A DNA stretch of 64,000 bases from Flavobacteriales bacterium (GCA_020635395.1 JACJZV010000003.1:310001-374000), one strand, 5' to 3'; shown: positions 16,876 to 25,758, numbered from the stretch's first letter. A program made the numbers and translations. Notes: generated by a model from the letters alone, not told the origin.

Positions 16876-17376
16876 TTATTCTATTTTAAATTTCGCTTCA
16901 TTTATTCCCAATATCATTTCTTCATCCCGTCTAAACTCGTACATGGCGATTGAAGATGATATTGAAACATTAAGGCATTCAACGTTTCCAAATTGAGGTA
17001 TAACAATAACATCATCACACTTGTCTACAAATTCGTCAGGAAGTCCAAATTTTTCACTCCCTACAATTAAATTACAATTTGATTCAAATTTCTTTCTAGG
17101 AAGTATAGTTGCACGTTCATTTATCTCTATTGCGTAGTTTCTTAATTTTTCTTTTTTAGACCATTCAAAAAAATCCATTTCATTTTTAAAATGAATGAAT
17201 TCGCAATGGGTTTCAAGTTTCCTTGAAAATACCTGAGACCCTTTTTTAAAGTCCCAAGGTCGCTCGTATCCAACAAATACAAATTTGCCACCACCAAACG
17301 CCACATGGCTTCTGACCATCATACCAACATTCTTTGGACTTAATACTCTATGTAATATTGTGTTGAATTGTTTCAT
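16876..17376 (-). CDS. SpoU/TrmH-family RNA 2'-O-methyltransferase-like protein
   Basis: 166 residues with the three SPOUT motifs: SPKNVGMMVRS with Asn16 and Arg22 (motif 1), GSEKFGLP at 106-113 (motif 2), and IPQFG...LNVSIS at 126-140 (motif 3), the deep trefoil knot where AdoMet binds. Family members 2'-O-methylate ribose in tRNA or rRNA; this short form lacks an extra RNA-binding domain, like TrmL. Found here as cargo of a cassette rather than among housekeeping genes, so it may modify RNA in an accessory role (stress, antibiotic or phage related, all speculative). Confidence 0.85.
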   Translation of the reverse strand: MKQFNTILHRVLSPKNVGMMVRSHVAFGGGKFVFVGYERPWDFKKGSQVFSRKLETHCEFIHFKNEMDFFEWSKKEKLRNYAIEINERATILPRKKFESNCNLIVGSEKFGLPDEFVDKCDDVIVIPQFGNVECLNVSISSSIAMYEFRRDEEMILGINEAKFKIE

Positions 17377-17398
17377 TTTTAAATACCGTTAATGTTTT

Positions 17399-17522
17399 GC
17401 AGCTACCCGAAGGTGGCGATTTCGAAGCACTTCACTGCCAACCAAGCAGGAACTTTGATAGAAGCATAAAGCTTGATTTAACCACTGAACCGCCACTTTT
17501 GGGTAGGTGGCTGTTATGGGGC
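17399..17522 (-). other. attC-like site (degenerate left core)
   Basis: Arms CTACCC...GTGGCG (from 17403) and CGCCAC...GGTAG pair around a ~70-base loop; right boundary GTTATGGGGC (17513-17522). The left core reads GCAGCTACC instead of GCAGCTAAC. Confidence 0.6.
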
Positions 17523-17534
17523 GTTTTTCTTATT

Positions 17535-18311
17535 TTAGTAGTATTGATAATGTCTATATTGAAATTCTTGAGCCCTACGTAAGTAAAAATTGTCCGTAAT
17601 TAAGTTATTGAGGTTGTCAACGATTTTATTCAATTCTTTACTTAGTGCAATTTTATCGTTCCCAAAGGTCGCGTGGTCAATTTTACTTTCATCGTCAATC
17701 AGTTGTCTGAGCGATTTTATGTAAAACTCTTTTTGTTTTGTTATGTTGTATGTTTTTTCTATGTGGTCTTTGCTCTGCAAATAGATATAAACAGAATACT
17801 CTGCGTAACCTTCAATTCTTGCATATTGATGTCCGAAATATGTCCCACCATGTTGAAACCGCGAGAAAAGTGTATTTATATTGGCATAGATGTCAATTAA
17901 TTTTTTTCTCATTTTCTGGTTGTTGTCAATACCATTCTTTTGTTTGAGTAAATACGCATACAAAATATAATAGTTGTCCTGCCCAGCTTCGCTTCCAAAT
18001 TCTCCATTGCCTGAATTACAATAAAAGGATTGGTCAGGTTCATCAGGATTTTCAATAAATAATTCGGGGTGATTGTCAACAATGTAATTGAAGTCGTCTT
18101 TTTCATATTTTACAGTCTGGCCGGTTTCGGTTGCAAAGAACAAAGTGTCCATTGATATATGATATTTTGAGTAGTGGGCTTTTTTAGTTGTCAAAGCGGA
18201 GTCGATTTGCACCATTTTGTCACTATGGTTTGTCAGTTTACTTTCTTTCTTAGGTTGTTGGTTACACCCTAAAAGCCCTGTTACTAAAACTACTGTCGCC
18301 ACTTGTTTCAT
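17535..18311 (-). CDS. Cassette-encoded lipoprotein, unknown function
   Basis: 258 residues from the ATG at 18311, where a lipoprotein signal begins (MKQVATVVLVTGLLGC); a TTG six codons upstream is less likely. The mature protein is mostly helical, with a motif-like stretch QHGGTYFGHQYARIEGYAEYSVY in the middle and a tyrosine-rich end. No family recognised. Confidence 0.6.
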   Translation of the reverse strand: MKQVATVVLVTGLLGCNQQPKKESKLTNHSDKMVQIDSALTTKKAHYSKYHISMDTLFFATETGQTVKYEKDDFNYIVDNHPELFIENPDEPDQSFYCNSGNGEFGSEAGQDNYYILYAYLLKQKNGIDNNQKMRKKLIDIYANINTLFSRFQHGGTYFGHQYARIEGYAEYSVYIYLQSKDHIEKTYNITKQKEFYIKSLRQLIDDESKIDHATFGNDKIALSKELNKIVDNLNNLITDNFYLRRAQEFQYRHYQYY

Positions 18312-18607
18312 TGTTGTAATATATTTCAAACTAAAGGTTGGGACGTTAAGCGTTGGGCATTTCGAAACATTTTTCTATAAAACTGCTAAGAATTTAATCA
18401 AATGTAATGCCTTTAAAACTTGCACTGCCTGCCCAATGTTTTATACCATTGTGTGTGCCGCAAGTGGCAAACGCTCTTCAAAAATAGTTGAAAGGAGAGT
18501 GATAACCAATAGTTATGTCGGATTAGCTAAATAGGTACACTCTCTTCATTTATGGGGAGTGCCGCCTACTCGATTGTGTGCCCGTGCTTTTCTTGCTTAT
18601 GTCATTT
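18312..18607. other. attC-like hairpin and unassigned sequence
   Basis: Arms CGTTGGGCA (18351-18359) and TGCCCAATG (18430-18438) form a degenerate attC-like hairpin with GTTTTATAC at the right. The remaining ~150 bases carry only short inverted repeats (GGAGAGTG...CACTCTC) and no gene; possibly debris of a lost cassette. Confidence 0.45.
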
Positions 18608-19147
18608 TTAGTCCTCCGCTTCTCGTTTAATAAATTCAGTCCGTTCATCAGTATTGTCGTTCCAACCTGTCCAAACATCTTTTAAAGTTAAATGAAGTCC
18701 GTCAAAAGAAACTACTTGATGAATCCAAATTCTTGGAGGACAATTTTCATTGAGTCGGACAATGTCTTGAGTATAAAATGTTGCGTTGTCCAGCCATCGA
18801 ATTTTTAAAGTGTCTGGATGCTCACAGTCGATTTCATTTGTCCAAGTAACAAGTGTCGGACTAATAAAATTAAACCCTGCACAATTTGCTTCCTTCATTA
18901 CAAATCGTCCTGAAATTTTTGTCTCAAAATTTTCTGCTTCGTTGTTAATATTAGAAGCTATCATCAAACTGTCGAGTTGGTCTTGCGTGATTGTCGCAAA
19001 CTTGGGATTTGACTTTTGTAAACTGTTCCCTCTTTTATCGTCCACCACAACTCCGTCTGCATATTGTTTCATGTCGTGAAGGAACCAACCTATTGTAAAA
19101 GTCAGAAGTCCAGTTACGAGTATTGATATAATAAATTTCCAGTTCAT
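18608..19147 (-). CDS. Cassette-encoded membrane-anchored protein, unknown function
   Basis: 179 residues with one N-terminal membrane segment (residues 4-22) and the rest probably periplasmic. Three cysteines (EANCAGF, NEIDCEH, NENCPP) may pair. Beta-rich with many tryptophans toward the end. No family recognised. Its 5' boundary is GTTATAAGC; the matching 3' boundary could not be found, so the downstream attC is damaged. Confidence 0.55.
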   Translation of the reverse strand: MNWKFIISILVTGLLTFTIGWFLHDMKQYADGVVVDDKRGNSLQKSNPKFATITQDQLDSLMIASNINNEAENFETKISGRFVMKEANCAGFNFISPTLVTWTNEIDCEHPDTLKIRWLDNATFYTQDIVRLNENCPPRIWIHQVVSFDGLHLTLKDVWTGWNDNTDERTEFIKREAED

Positions 19148-19321
19148 TTTCTTATGTCATGTCGGTCGGTCAGCATTGCTTATAACGGTTTGAGGCTTTG
19201 CGTTCGGGCGGGTTTCGGAGCTCAAAGTTTCAATTTATTTCAAATGTTCATTAGAAGCACAAAGCTCCATCCCGATAGCTATCGGGATTGCACGTCAGCC
19301 CGCCTGACGCAAAACCCGTGT

Positions 19322-21096
19322 GCCTGTTGCACAACCAAACCATTCAAAGGTAAAAAAAATAGTTATAGACAAAATCGCGGAAAAATGTTCACAACACACT
19401 GTTAATCAATAAGATAAACAAATATTGACTATCTTTACACCATGCAAGGACGACAAGAGATAGAGCCAAAAATGTTCTATCAAGTAAGTTTAGAAGACTT
19501 GGTTCCCAAAGATAATTTCTATCGAAAACTTGGGGAGGCGTTAAATCTTCACTTTTTGTATAAAGCCACGGCAGGATACTATGGCACAGAAGGTCAGGAG
19601 TCGATAGACCCCGTGGTGTTCTTTAAACTACTGTTGGTGGGCTATTTAAACAACATCAACTCCGACAGAAAACTGATTGAATATTGTTCAAATTGTTTGG
19701 ATGTTCGGTTGTTTTTAAAGTATGATATAGACCAATCATTGCCTTGGCACAGCACCATAAGCCGCACCCGACAGTTGTATGGCGAAGAAGTATTTTTGAG
19801 TTTGTTTCAAGAGGTATTGAGGCTTTGCATACAAAAAGGAATGGTAAAAGGCAAACGCCAAGCGGTGGATAGTGCCTTTATAAAAGCCAATGCCAGCATG
19901 GATAGTTTGATAGAAAAACAGGTAGTGGCAGATGCACCAGCATACTTAGATGAGTTGAACAAAAACTCGGACTATCAGGTAACGAGCAGCCGAAAAAAGT
20001 TGGTAGAGCGACATCACAACTGGAAAAAAGAAGCCTACAAAGGAATGCCAGGCAACAATAAAACTGTAAAAACAGACGAAAACGGCAACGACATTCGGCC
20101 TAAATATTTGAGCAATCACACACACTACAGTCCCACCGACCCCGAAGCCAAAATATCGGTAAAACCGGGCAAAGCCCGCCAATTGAATTACAGTGGCCAA
20201 TTGGCAGTTGATGATGCCCACCACGTAATAACCGGAGCATGTGCCAGCACAGCAGGCAGCAAAGACAGCGAAAACCTACCCGAAATAGTAAGCCAAACCA
20301 TCAAAAATCTGAAAGAAAACGACCTTACCATAGATCAATTAACGGCCGATGCGGGCTACAGCAGCGGCACAGCATTACGGTATTGCGAAGAACAAAATAT
20401 AGATGCTTATATACCCAACTTTGGGTTGTATAAACCCAATAGAGAAGGTTTTAAATTTAATAAAGACCAAAATCAATACGAGTGTCAAAAGCAGGGAGGA
20501 AACCAAGCAATACTAACCTTTAAGGGTATAAAAACCGACAGTAAAGGCTACCAAAAAAAGCAATACCGCAGTTCAGAATCAAGTTGCAAGAACTGCCCCT
20601 TGCGAGAACAATGTTGTGGCAAAAGCACCAAGTTTAAAAAGATAGAAGAAAGCATAGACAAACCCTACTACGACCGTATGCACCAAAAATTAGCCCAAAA
20701 TCCAGAGTATGCAAAGAAGATAAGCAAAATACGCAGCAGCACGGTAGAGCCAGTGTTGGGCACGCTTATCAACTTCTTGAACATGAAAAAAATAAACAGC
20801 CGAGGGATGAAACAAGCCAACAAGCATGTGCTGATGGCTGCCCTAACCTACAACCTCAAAAAATACCTCAACTTTAGCCGTAAAAAAGTACAAGGCAATG
20901 TGCAAGCAATGGAGCAAACGTCAAATCTTCTTAAAATCAAGTTATTAGAAGCATTTTCATGCATTTTGGGCGGTTCATTTTTTTGTATAACGAAACCCTG
21001 CCGTTTAAATTAGAGTGCCTTAAATGGCACTATTTCCTTTTGTTTTTTTCTTGATTTTTAAGCATTTTTTCTTTTTTCAAGAGTTGTGCAACAGCT
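19322..21096 (+). mobile_element. IS1182-like insertion sequence, copy 1 (1775 bp)
   Basis: Terminal inverted repeats GCCTGTTGCACAAC / GTTGTGCAACAGCT (12 inner bases perfect), one 523-codon transposase and a duplicated 8-bp target. Same length as copy 2, and the two transposases are identical, so transposition was recent and the element is probably active. Confidence 0.92.
19442..21013 (+). CDS. IS1182-family transposase
   Basis: 523 residues. N-terminal domain with YQVSLEDLVPKDNFYRKL, typical of IS1182/IS5-related transposases, then a DDE catalytic domain: the first Asp in RQAVDSAFIKANAS, the second in LTADAGYSSG, and a late Glu in SSTVEPVLGTLINF. A cysteine cluster (CKNCPLREQCCG) between them fits the zinc-binding insert of the family. 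It cuts and pastes the element through its terminal repeats and probably also mobilises the MITEs that share those ends. The start is the ATG at 19442. Confidence 0.95.
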   Translation: MQGRQEIEPKMFYQVSLEDLVPKDNFYRKLGEALNLHFLYKATAGYYGTEGQESIDPVVFFKLLLVGYLNNINSDRKLIEYCSNCLDVRLFLKYDIDQSLPWHSTISRTRQLYGEEVFLSLFQEVLRLCIQKGMVKGKRQAVDSAFIKANASMDSLIEKQVVADAPAYLDELNKNSDYQVTSSRKKLVERHHNWKKEAYKGMPGNNKTVKTDENGNDIRPKYLSNHTHYSPTDPEAKISVKPGKARQLNYSGQLAVDDAHHVITGACASTAGSKDSENLPEIVSQTIKNLKENDLTIDQLTADAGYSSGTALRYCEEQNIDAYIPNFGLYKPNREGFKFNKDQNQYECQKQGGNQAILTFKGIKTDSKGYQKKQYRSSESSCKNCPLREQCCGKSTKFKKIEESIDKPYYDRMHQKLAQNPEYAKKISKIRSSTVEPVLGTLINFLNMKKINSRGMKQANKHVLMAALTYNLKKYLNFSRKKVQGNVQAMEQTSNLLKIKLLEAFSCILGGSFFCITKPCRLN

Positions 21097-21116
21097 ACCC
21101 GTGTTATGGGCAGTTA

Positions 21117-21824
21117 TTACTGTTTTGTCCCAATGATTATTTCATGCCTGTCTGGGTTATAAATTTGTCCAATTACAGGTTGAGAGTACACCGCTTGATT
21201 TACACCATTTACAGAAATACCGTTAGTTGTCAAATAGTTTTTAATTTGTGTCGCATAACCAAATGCTTCACCGTCCCCCATGGTACAAGTTACTGTTATA
21301 GTCTGACCTTTCTTTGAAGATATTAACTGATTTAATTGACCTGCAGCTTCATTAGTAAGTTGTCTTGGTTGAGAACTAATATTGACAACTCCAGCAGTAA
21401 TGCCTCCTTGCTGATTGTGGCTAGTCACATTAATGACTTGAGTTGGTTGTTTTTCAGCGGTTACTTTTTTGTTCAGATTGTCTCTTACCCATGTTTCGTG
21501 TTTGGTTTTCCAATCCTTGATTAATGTTGTTGGAAAGTCGAGTCCATTGTTTTTGTCAATCATGTCAGCACAACTACTGCATAAAAAAATTGCATTTGTT
21601 ATTGCACTTCTTTCTTCCGGCTTCAATGAATCATCATATCTGGGCCCACCTTTTGAAGCAGCCGTTATGTGAGCCGCTTTACCAATATATATGGTTTTTG
21701 TATCGTCCGCCTCTGAAGGAGAAATTGTCATGGCTCTACAGTTCGGATTAGAACATATATAAGCAGCTCTTTTTTTTAAGCTTTCAATTGTTTTAGAGTC
21801 AAAGTCGTCTCTAGTATTGTCCAT
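21117..21824 (-). CDS. HNH-nuclease-like protein with an extra C-terminal domain
   Basis: 235 residues. The N-terminal part has the HNH-like zinc arrangement: C24/C29, AHI with His52, Asn77 in NAIFLC, and C82-xx-C85 followed by ADMID. The final His of the classic HNH motif is Ala here, as in many members of this subgroup. A linker (about 120-160) leads to a C-terminal alpha/beta domain (about 160-235) not recognised. HNH proteins nick or cut DNA in restriction, defence and mobile elements. As a cassette gene this is a reasonable defence candidate. Nuclease activity is inferred. Confidence 0.7.
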   Translation of the reverse strand: MDNTRDDFDSKTIESLKKRAAYICSNPNCRAMTISPSEADDTKTIYIGKAAHITAASKGGPRYDDSLKPEERSAITNAIFLCSSCADMIDKNNGLDFPTTLIKDWKTKHETWVRDNLNKKVTAEKQPTQVINVTSHNQQGGITAGVVNISSQPRQLTNEAAGQLNQLISSKKGQTITVTCTMGDGEAFGYATQIKNYLTTNGISVNGVNQAVYSQPVIGQIYNPDRHEIIIGTKQ

Positions 21825-21971
21825 AGTCGTGTTTTTTATAATTGCCTATAACGGTTCGAGGCTTTGCGAAGGCTGGGATTAGAAGTGCGAATGTTCAAAT
21901 TTAGCACAATGTTCATTAGAATTCCAAATGTTCAATTTAGTACTGAAGCCCAGCTTTTGCAAAACCCCTGT

Positions 21972-23746
21972 GCCTGTTGCACAACCAAACCATTCAAAGG
22001 TAAAAAAAATAGTTATAGACAAAATCGCGGAAAAATGTTCACAACACACTGTTAATCAATAAGATAAACAAATATTGACTATCTTTACACCATGCAAGGA
22101 CGACAAGAGATAGAGCCAAAAATGTTCTATCAAGTAAGTTTAGAAGACTTGGTTCCCAAAGATAATTTCTATCGAAAACTTGGGGAGGCGTTAAATCTTC
22201 ACTTTTTGTATAAAGCCACGGCAGGATACTATGGCACAGAAGGTCAGGAGTCGATAGACCCCGTGGTGTTCTTTAAACTACTGTTGGTGGGCTATTTAAA
22301 CAACATCAACTCCGACAGAAAACTGATTGAATATTGTTCAAATTGTTTGGATGTTCGGTTGTTTTTAAAGTATGATATAGACCAATCATTGCCTTGGCAC
22401 AGCACCATAAGCCGCACCCGACAGTTGTATGGCGAAGAAGTATTTTTGAGTTTGTTTCAAGAGGTATTGAGGCTTTGCATACAAAAAGGAATGGTAAAAG
22501 GCAAACGCCAAGCGGTGGATAGTGCCTTTATAAAAGCCAATGCCAGCATGGATAGTTTGATAGAAAAACAGGTAGTGGCAGATGCACCAGCATACTTAGA
22601 TGAGTTGAACAAAAACTCGGACTATCAGGTAACGAGCAGCCGAAAAAAGTTGGTAGAGCGACATCACAACTGGAAAAAAGAAGCCTACAAAGGAATGCCA
22701 GGCAACAATAAAACTGTAAAAACAGACGAAAACGGCAACGACATTCGGCCTAAATATTTGAGCAATCACACACACTACAGTCCCACCGACCCCGAAGCCA
22801 AAATATCGGTAAAACCGGGCAAAGCCCGCCAATTGAATTACAGTGGCCAATTGGCAGTTGATGATGCCCACCACGTAATAACCGGAGCATGTGCCAGCAC
22901 AGCAGGCAGCAAAGACAGCGAAAACCTACCCGAAATAGTAAGCCAAACCATCAAAAATCTGAAAGAAAACGACCTTACCATAGATCAATTAACGGCCGAT
23001 GCGGGCTACAGCAGCGGCACAGCATTACGGTATTGCGAAGAACAAAATATAGATGCTTATATACCCAACTTTGGGTTGTATAAACCCAATAGAGAAGGTT
23101 TTAAATTTAATAAAGACCAAAATCAATACGAGTGTCAAAAGCAGGGAGGAAACCAAGCAATACTAACCTTTAAGGGTATAAAAACCGACAGTAAAGGCTA
23201 CCAAAAAAAGCAATACCGCAGTTCAGAATCAAGTTGCAAGAACTGCCCCTTGCGAGAACAATGTTGTGGCAAAAGCACCAAGTTTAAAAAGATAGAAGAA
23301 AGCATAGACAAACCCTACTACGACCGTATGCACCAAAAATTAGCCCAAAATCCAGAGTATGCAAAGAAGATAAGCAAAATACGCAGCAGCACGGTAGAGC
23401 CAGTGTTGGGCACGCTTATCAACTTCTTGAACATGAAAAAAATAAACAGCCGAGGGATGAAACAAGCCAACAAGCATGTGCTGATGGCTGCCCTAACCTA
23501 CAACCTCAAAAAATACCTCAACTTTAGCCGTAAAAAAGTACAAGGCAATGTGCAAGCAATGGAGCAAACGTCAAATCTTCTTAAAATCAAGTTATTAGAA
23601 GCATTTTCATGCATTTTGGGCGGTTCATTTTTTTGTATAACGAAACCCTGCCGTTTAAATTAGAGTGCCTTAAATGGCACTATTTCCTTTTGTTTTTTTC
23701 TTGATTTTTAAGCATTTTTTCTTTTTTCAAGAGTTGTGCAACAGCT
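21972..23746 (+). mobile_element. IS1182-like insertion sequence, copy 2 (1775 bp)
   Basis: Same length and same ends as copy 1, and no base difference was noticed on reading. Inserted into the next attC-like site in the same orientation, so the two copies form a possible composite unit carrying the HNH cassette. Confidence 0.92.
22092..23663 (+). CDS. IS1182-family transposase (second copy)
   Basis: 523 residues, identical to the product at 19442-21013: same DDE residues, same zinc-binding cysteine cluster and same start. Intact, so the element can encode its own transposition. Confidence 0.95.
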   Translation: MQGRQEIEPKMFYQVSLEDLVPKDNFYRKLGEALNLHFLYKATAGYYGTEGQESIDPVVFFKLLLVGYLNNINSDRKLIEYCSNCLDVRLFLKYDIDQSLPWHSTISRTRQLYGEEVFLSLFQEVLRLCIQKGMVKGKRQAVDSAFIKANASMDSLIEKQVVADAPAYLDELNKNSDYQVTSSRKKLVERHHNWKKEAYKGMPGNNKTVKTDENGNDIRPKYLSNHTHYSPTDPEAKISVKPGKARQLNYSGQLAVDDAHHVITGACASTAGSKDSENLPEIVSQTIKNLKENDLTIDQLTADAGYSSGTALRYCEEQNIDAYIPNFGLYKPNREGFKFNKDQNQYECQKQGGNQAILTFKGIKTDSKGYQKKQYRSSESSCKNCPLREQCCGKSTKFKKIEESIDKPYYDRMHQKLAQNPEYAKKISKIRSSTVEPVLGTLINFLNMKKINSRGMKQANKHVLMAALTYNLKKYLNFSRKKVQGNVQAMEQTSNLLKIKLLEAFSCILGGSFFCITKPCRLN

Positions 23747-23775
23747 ACCCCTGTTATGTGCAGCCTTTCGTGTCA

Positions 23776-24597
23776 TTATTTAGTTGAACCAGGTTTAAGA
23801 TTGGTCGCTACTTTTCCAATAAGTTGCTCAGCTTGTTTAATCTTATCTTCCTGTTCTTTTTGTTTTAATTTTTCGTCAAGTATTAACTCTACACCTAGTT
23901 TGACAACTGGAAAAATGTCTAAACACTCTTGTTCTTTAAGTTCGTGAATGCCTTTACTTAGTATTCCATAAAGAACTTTGTTTTTTACAAGAAAATTAGG
24001 AAGAAAAGATTTAAGTAATTCTATTTTCTCGTCCATTCGGGATTTTCCATAATTTTCCTCTGTCCACCCTGCAGTTAATTTTGCTTGTTGGTGAGCTTCT
24101 TCAATTAAGTTTTCAAAAACCCGTCTTAAATAAATAAAAGAACCAATACCAATACCGTGTGAAACAAGTCCTATACCCCTGCTGAATTCAGCGAAGTTGT
24201 CACCAAGTATTTTCCGGTATTTAGATATTTCTCCTTTTGTCAAAGAAGCAATAGAAGGAAACTGTCCTATCTTTAAAAACGAGTATTCATCTGGGAACGT
24301 TTTTAAGAAAATTTCAATTTCGTGTTTTTCGTCACGACTACATATCAAAGTTAGTCCAAGTGTCCTATTAAAGGCAAGAATACTTGATATTTCATATCTT
24401 GCTAGCGGTTTCCCTTTTCTTTTATATGTGGTGTCTTTACCGCAAAATATGCAAGGTCCGTCAACCTTTCCATCAAAACAAATTATATCCTCAATTACTT
24501 GGTCACTATCTTCTGTCCATTTTATTATGTCATACAAAGGTGTTTCAAAAAAGAATTTATCAGGCGTTAAATTGTCCATATTTATTAGTGTTATCAT
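23776..24597 (-). CDS. Cassette-encoded protein with zinc-site and HEPN/DUF4145-like region
   Basis: 273 residues (start at 24597; an ATG at 24579 is an alternative). The N-terminal half has C49-xx-C52 and a later CSRDEKH, a possible zinc site. The C-terminal half is helical, with a run (YLRRVFENLIEEA ... MDEKIELLKSF ... LYGILSKGIHEL) resembling DUF4145/HEPN-type domains, whose helices end in a GN/GI-x-x-H-like turn. Such domains occur in restriction and toxin-type RNases, but the RxxxxH catalytic motif is not clear. Ends in a coiled, Lys/Glu-rich tail. Flanked by exactly complementary boundaries GTTATGTGC and GCACATAAC. Confidence 0.6.
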   Translation of the reverse strand: MITLINMDNLTPDKFFFETPLYDIIKWTEDSDQVIEDIICFDGKVDGPCIFCGKDTTYKRKGKPLARYEISSILAFNRTLGLTLICSRDEKHEIEIFLKTFPDEYSFLKIGQFPSIASLTKGEISKYRKILGDNFAEFSRGIGLVSHGIGIGSFIYLRRVFENLIEEAHQQAKLTAGWTEENYGKSRMDEKIELLKSFLPNFLVKNKVLYGILSKGIHELKEQECLDIFPVVKLGVELILDEKLKQKEQEDKIKQAEQLIGKVATNLKPGSTK

Positions 24598-24617
24598 TTT
24601 TGTCTAAGGTTGCACAT

Positions 24618-24779
24618 AACATCCGTATATGCCCAATGCAAAAAACCGATTGTGCATATTTCCATTATCTATGTAACAATACATACTATGCTTTAGATGT
24701 GGCTCCGCCACCTCACTCACACCATTATGTGTTGTCTTATTCATCTCTCAAAAATATCTTTTTTCATAATAAATCCAAA
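24618..24779. repeat. Dispersed repeat B, copy 1 (162 bp)
   Basis: About 95% alike by eye to 28593-28754 over the same length, and a diverged copy is at 26693-26844. Includes a GTGGC(TC/TT)CGCCAC hairpin in the middle. All copies abut a TAAC/CAAC cassette boundary. Confidence 0.8.
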
Positions 24780-24938
24780 CCTCTTTTTAAATACATGTTT
24801 AGGGTCATTGTTAGGATGGTGCTAATGCCCGCGGCTAAAAATAGGGTAAGCAGATTTCGGTAAAAGTCGTTCGTTTGATGTGTACGTTATCGCCCCACGG
24901 AGACGGAACCGATGTCGCCATGTTTTTTTAGCCATTGT

Positions 24939-25083
24939 GCCTGTTGCACAACTCAAAAGTAACTCTATTTTTCAACTATTTCAAAAAAGTTGCAATTTTA
25001 ATCTTCTTATTATCAGTGAGTTAATTGTGTTTTGTTTTGAGGTAAAAATCTAAAACAGCGTTGAGGGTAGTTGTGCAACAGCT
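24939..25083. mobile_element. MITE copy 3 (145 bp)
   Basis: Same ends and interior as the other copies. Its flanks do not match (GCCATTGT on the left, ACCGATGT on the right), unlike the IS copies, suggesting recombination after insertion. Confidence 0.85.
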
Positions 25084-25106
25084 ACCGATGTTAGCAGCTG
25101 CCGTTT

Positions 25107-25739
25107 TCATCGTTCATTAATTATGTCAAATGGTGTCCCAAAAGAACCAACATTTTTTAGATACTGTTTATCTTCTTCCAACAATTCATTTGTTCCAAGG
25201 CCGATGTCTTCCCAAACTTTGCTGTCTTGTCGTTTGAGTGCAAATTCAATAGCTTCAATTTTAGGTCGCTTGTTAAGTCCTAGCATTGTCAAGTCCATAA
25301 ACTGTCCTTGCTTGATTTCTCCGTTTGTAATTTGTCCAAGTAAGAAAAAATGTCTGCCTGTTAGTTGAAATGAACTTTCAAGTTTAAACTGTGCAACAGT
25401 CAGGTTGTGCCAACTATGTCCACAGTGTCGGCATTGTCTTGCAAATGGTGTCCTTGCAAGTTTGCTACACTTTGGGCAATTGTTCAAAAAAACCTTTTCA
25501 GGCACTTCTTTCATTATTCGTCTGGCTACATTTAATTCAAATTCTTCGTAACCATCTTTGAGAAATTCTTTTATGTCTGGTGGTTCACTAATCCAACCTT
25601 TGTCCACCATTACCTTTCGCATTTGAGGATTGTCCTCTGTTTTATAAGTGTACATATGATATTTCAACGCTAACTTTTCATCGTCAGTCATTAGTCTGCT
25701 GAAATAATTTCTTATATAACTTGCTGTCTCTTTGTCCAC
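25107..25739 (-). CDS. Cassette-encoded zinc-ribbon protein with EF-Tu domain 2-like C-terminus
   Basis: 210 residues from a GTG at 25739. Residues 1-80 are helical. A zinc ribbon follows: C88-xx-C91 and C103-xx-C106 (NNCPKCSKL...RQCRHCGHSW). After it, FQLTGRHFFLLGQITNGEIKQGQFMDL (about 124-150) has the pattern of the EF-Tu domain 2 barrel (GR-x-x-x-x-G-x-I-x-x-G-x-I-x-x-G), without a GTPase domain. Ribosome or RNA contact is possible but speculative. Boundaries GTTAGCAGC/GCTGCTAAC match exactly. Confidence 0.65.
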   Translation of the reverse strand: MDKETASYIRNYFSRLMTDDEKLALKYHMYTYKTEDNPQMRKVMVDKGWISEPPDIKEFLKDGYEEFELNVARRIMKEVPEKVFLNNCPKCSKLARTPFARQCRHCGHSWHNLTVAQFKLESSFQLTGRHFFLLGQITNGEIKQGQFMDLTMLGLNKRPKIEAIEFALKRQDSKVWEDIGLGTNELLEEDKQYLKNVGSFGTPFDIINER

Positions 25740-25758
25740 GATTTGGTCTGTTACGGTT

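Larger units (their letters stand above)
19314..21104. repeat. 8-bp target duplication around IS copy 1
   Basis: ACCCGTGT at 19314-19321 and again at 21097-21104, directly against the element ends. Confidence 0.85.
19178..21111 (-). other. attC-like site interrupted by IS copy 1
   Basis: Boundaries GCTTATAAC (19178-19186) and GTTATGGGC (21103-21111). Hairpin arms and the central 20-bp palindrome (19269-19288) are nearly the same as in the site at 16098. The IS splits the arm from the GTT boundary. Confidence 0.75.
21964..23754. repeat. 8-bp target duplication around IS copy 2
   Basis: ACCCCTGT at 21964-21971 and 23747-23754. It differs from copy 1 at one base, showing two separate insertions into homologous sites rather than one duplicated block. 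Confidence 0.85.
21844..23761 (-). other. attC-like site interrupted by IS copy 2
   Basis: Boundaries GCCTATAAC (21844-21852) and GTTATGTGC (23753-23761). Arms GGCTTTGCGAAGGCTGGG and CCCAGCTTTTGC pair around a ~75-base loop. Insertion point is the same as in the other interrupted sites. Confidence 0.75.
24612..25098 (-). other. Long attC-like region with repeat B and MITE copy 3
   Basis: Boundaries GCACATAAC (24612-24620) and GTTAGCAGC (25090-25098). It contains repeat B (24618-24779), about 150 bases of unassigned sequence (24780-24938) without a gene, and the MITE. The hairpin ATATGC-C-CAAT / ATTG-T-GCATAT lies inside repeat B. Confidence 0.55.

Noticed and set aside
24384..24863. A 159-codon plus-strand open frame
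   Set aside because: It is antisense to the 23776-24597 gene and runs into repeat B; composition is not protein-like.
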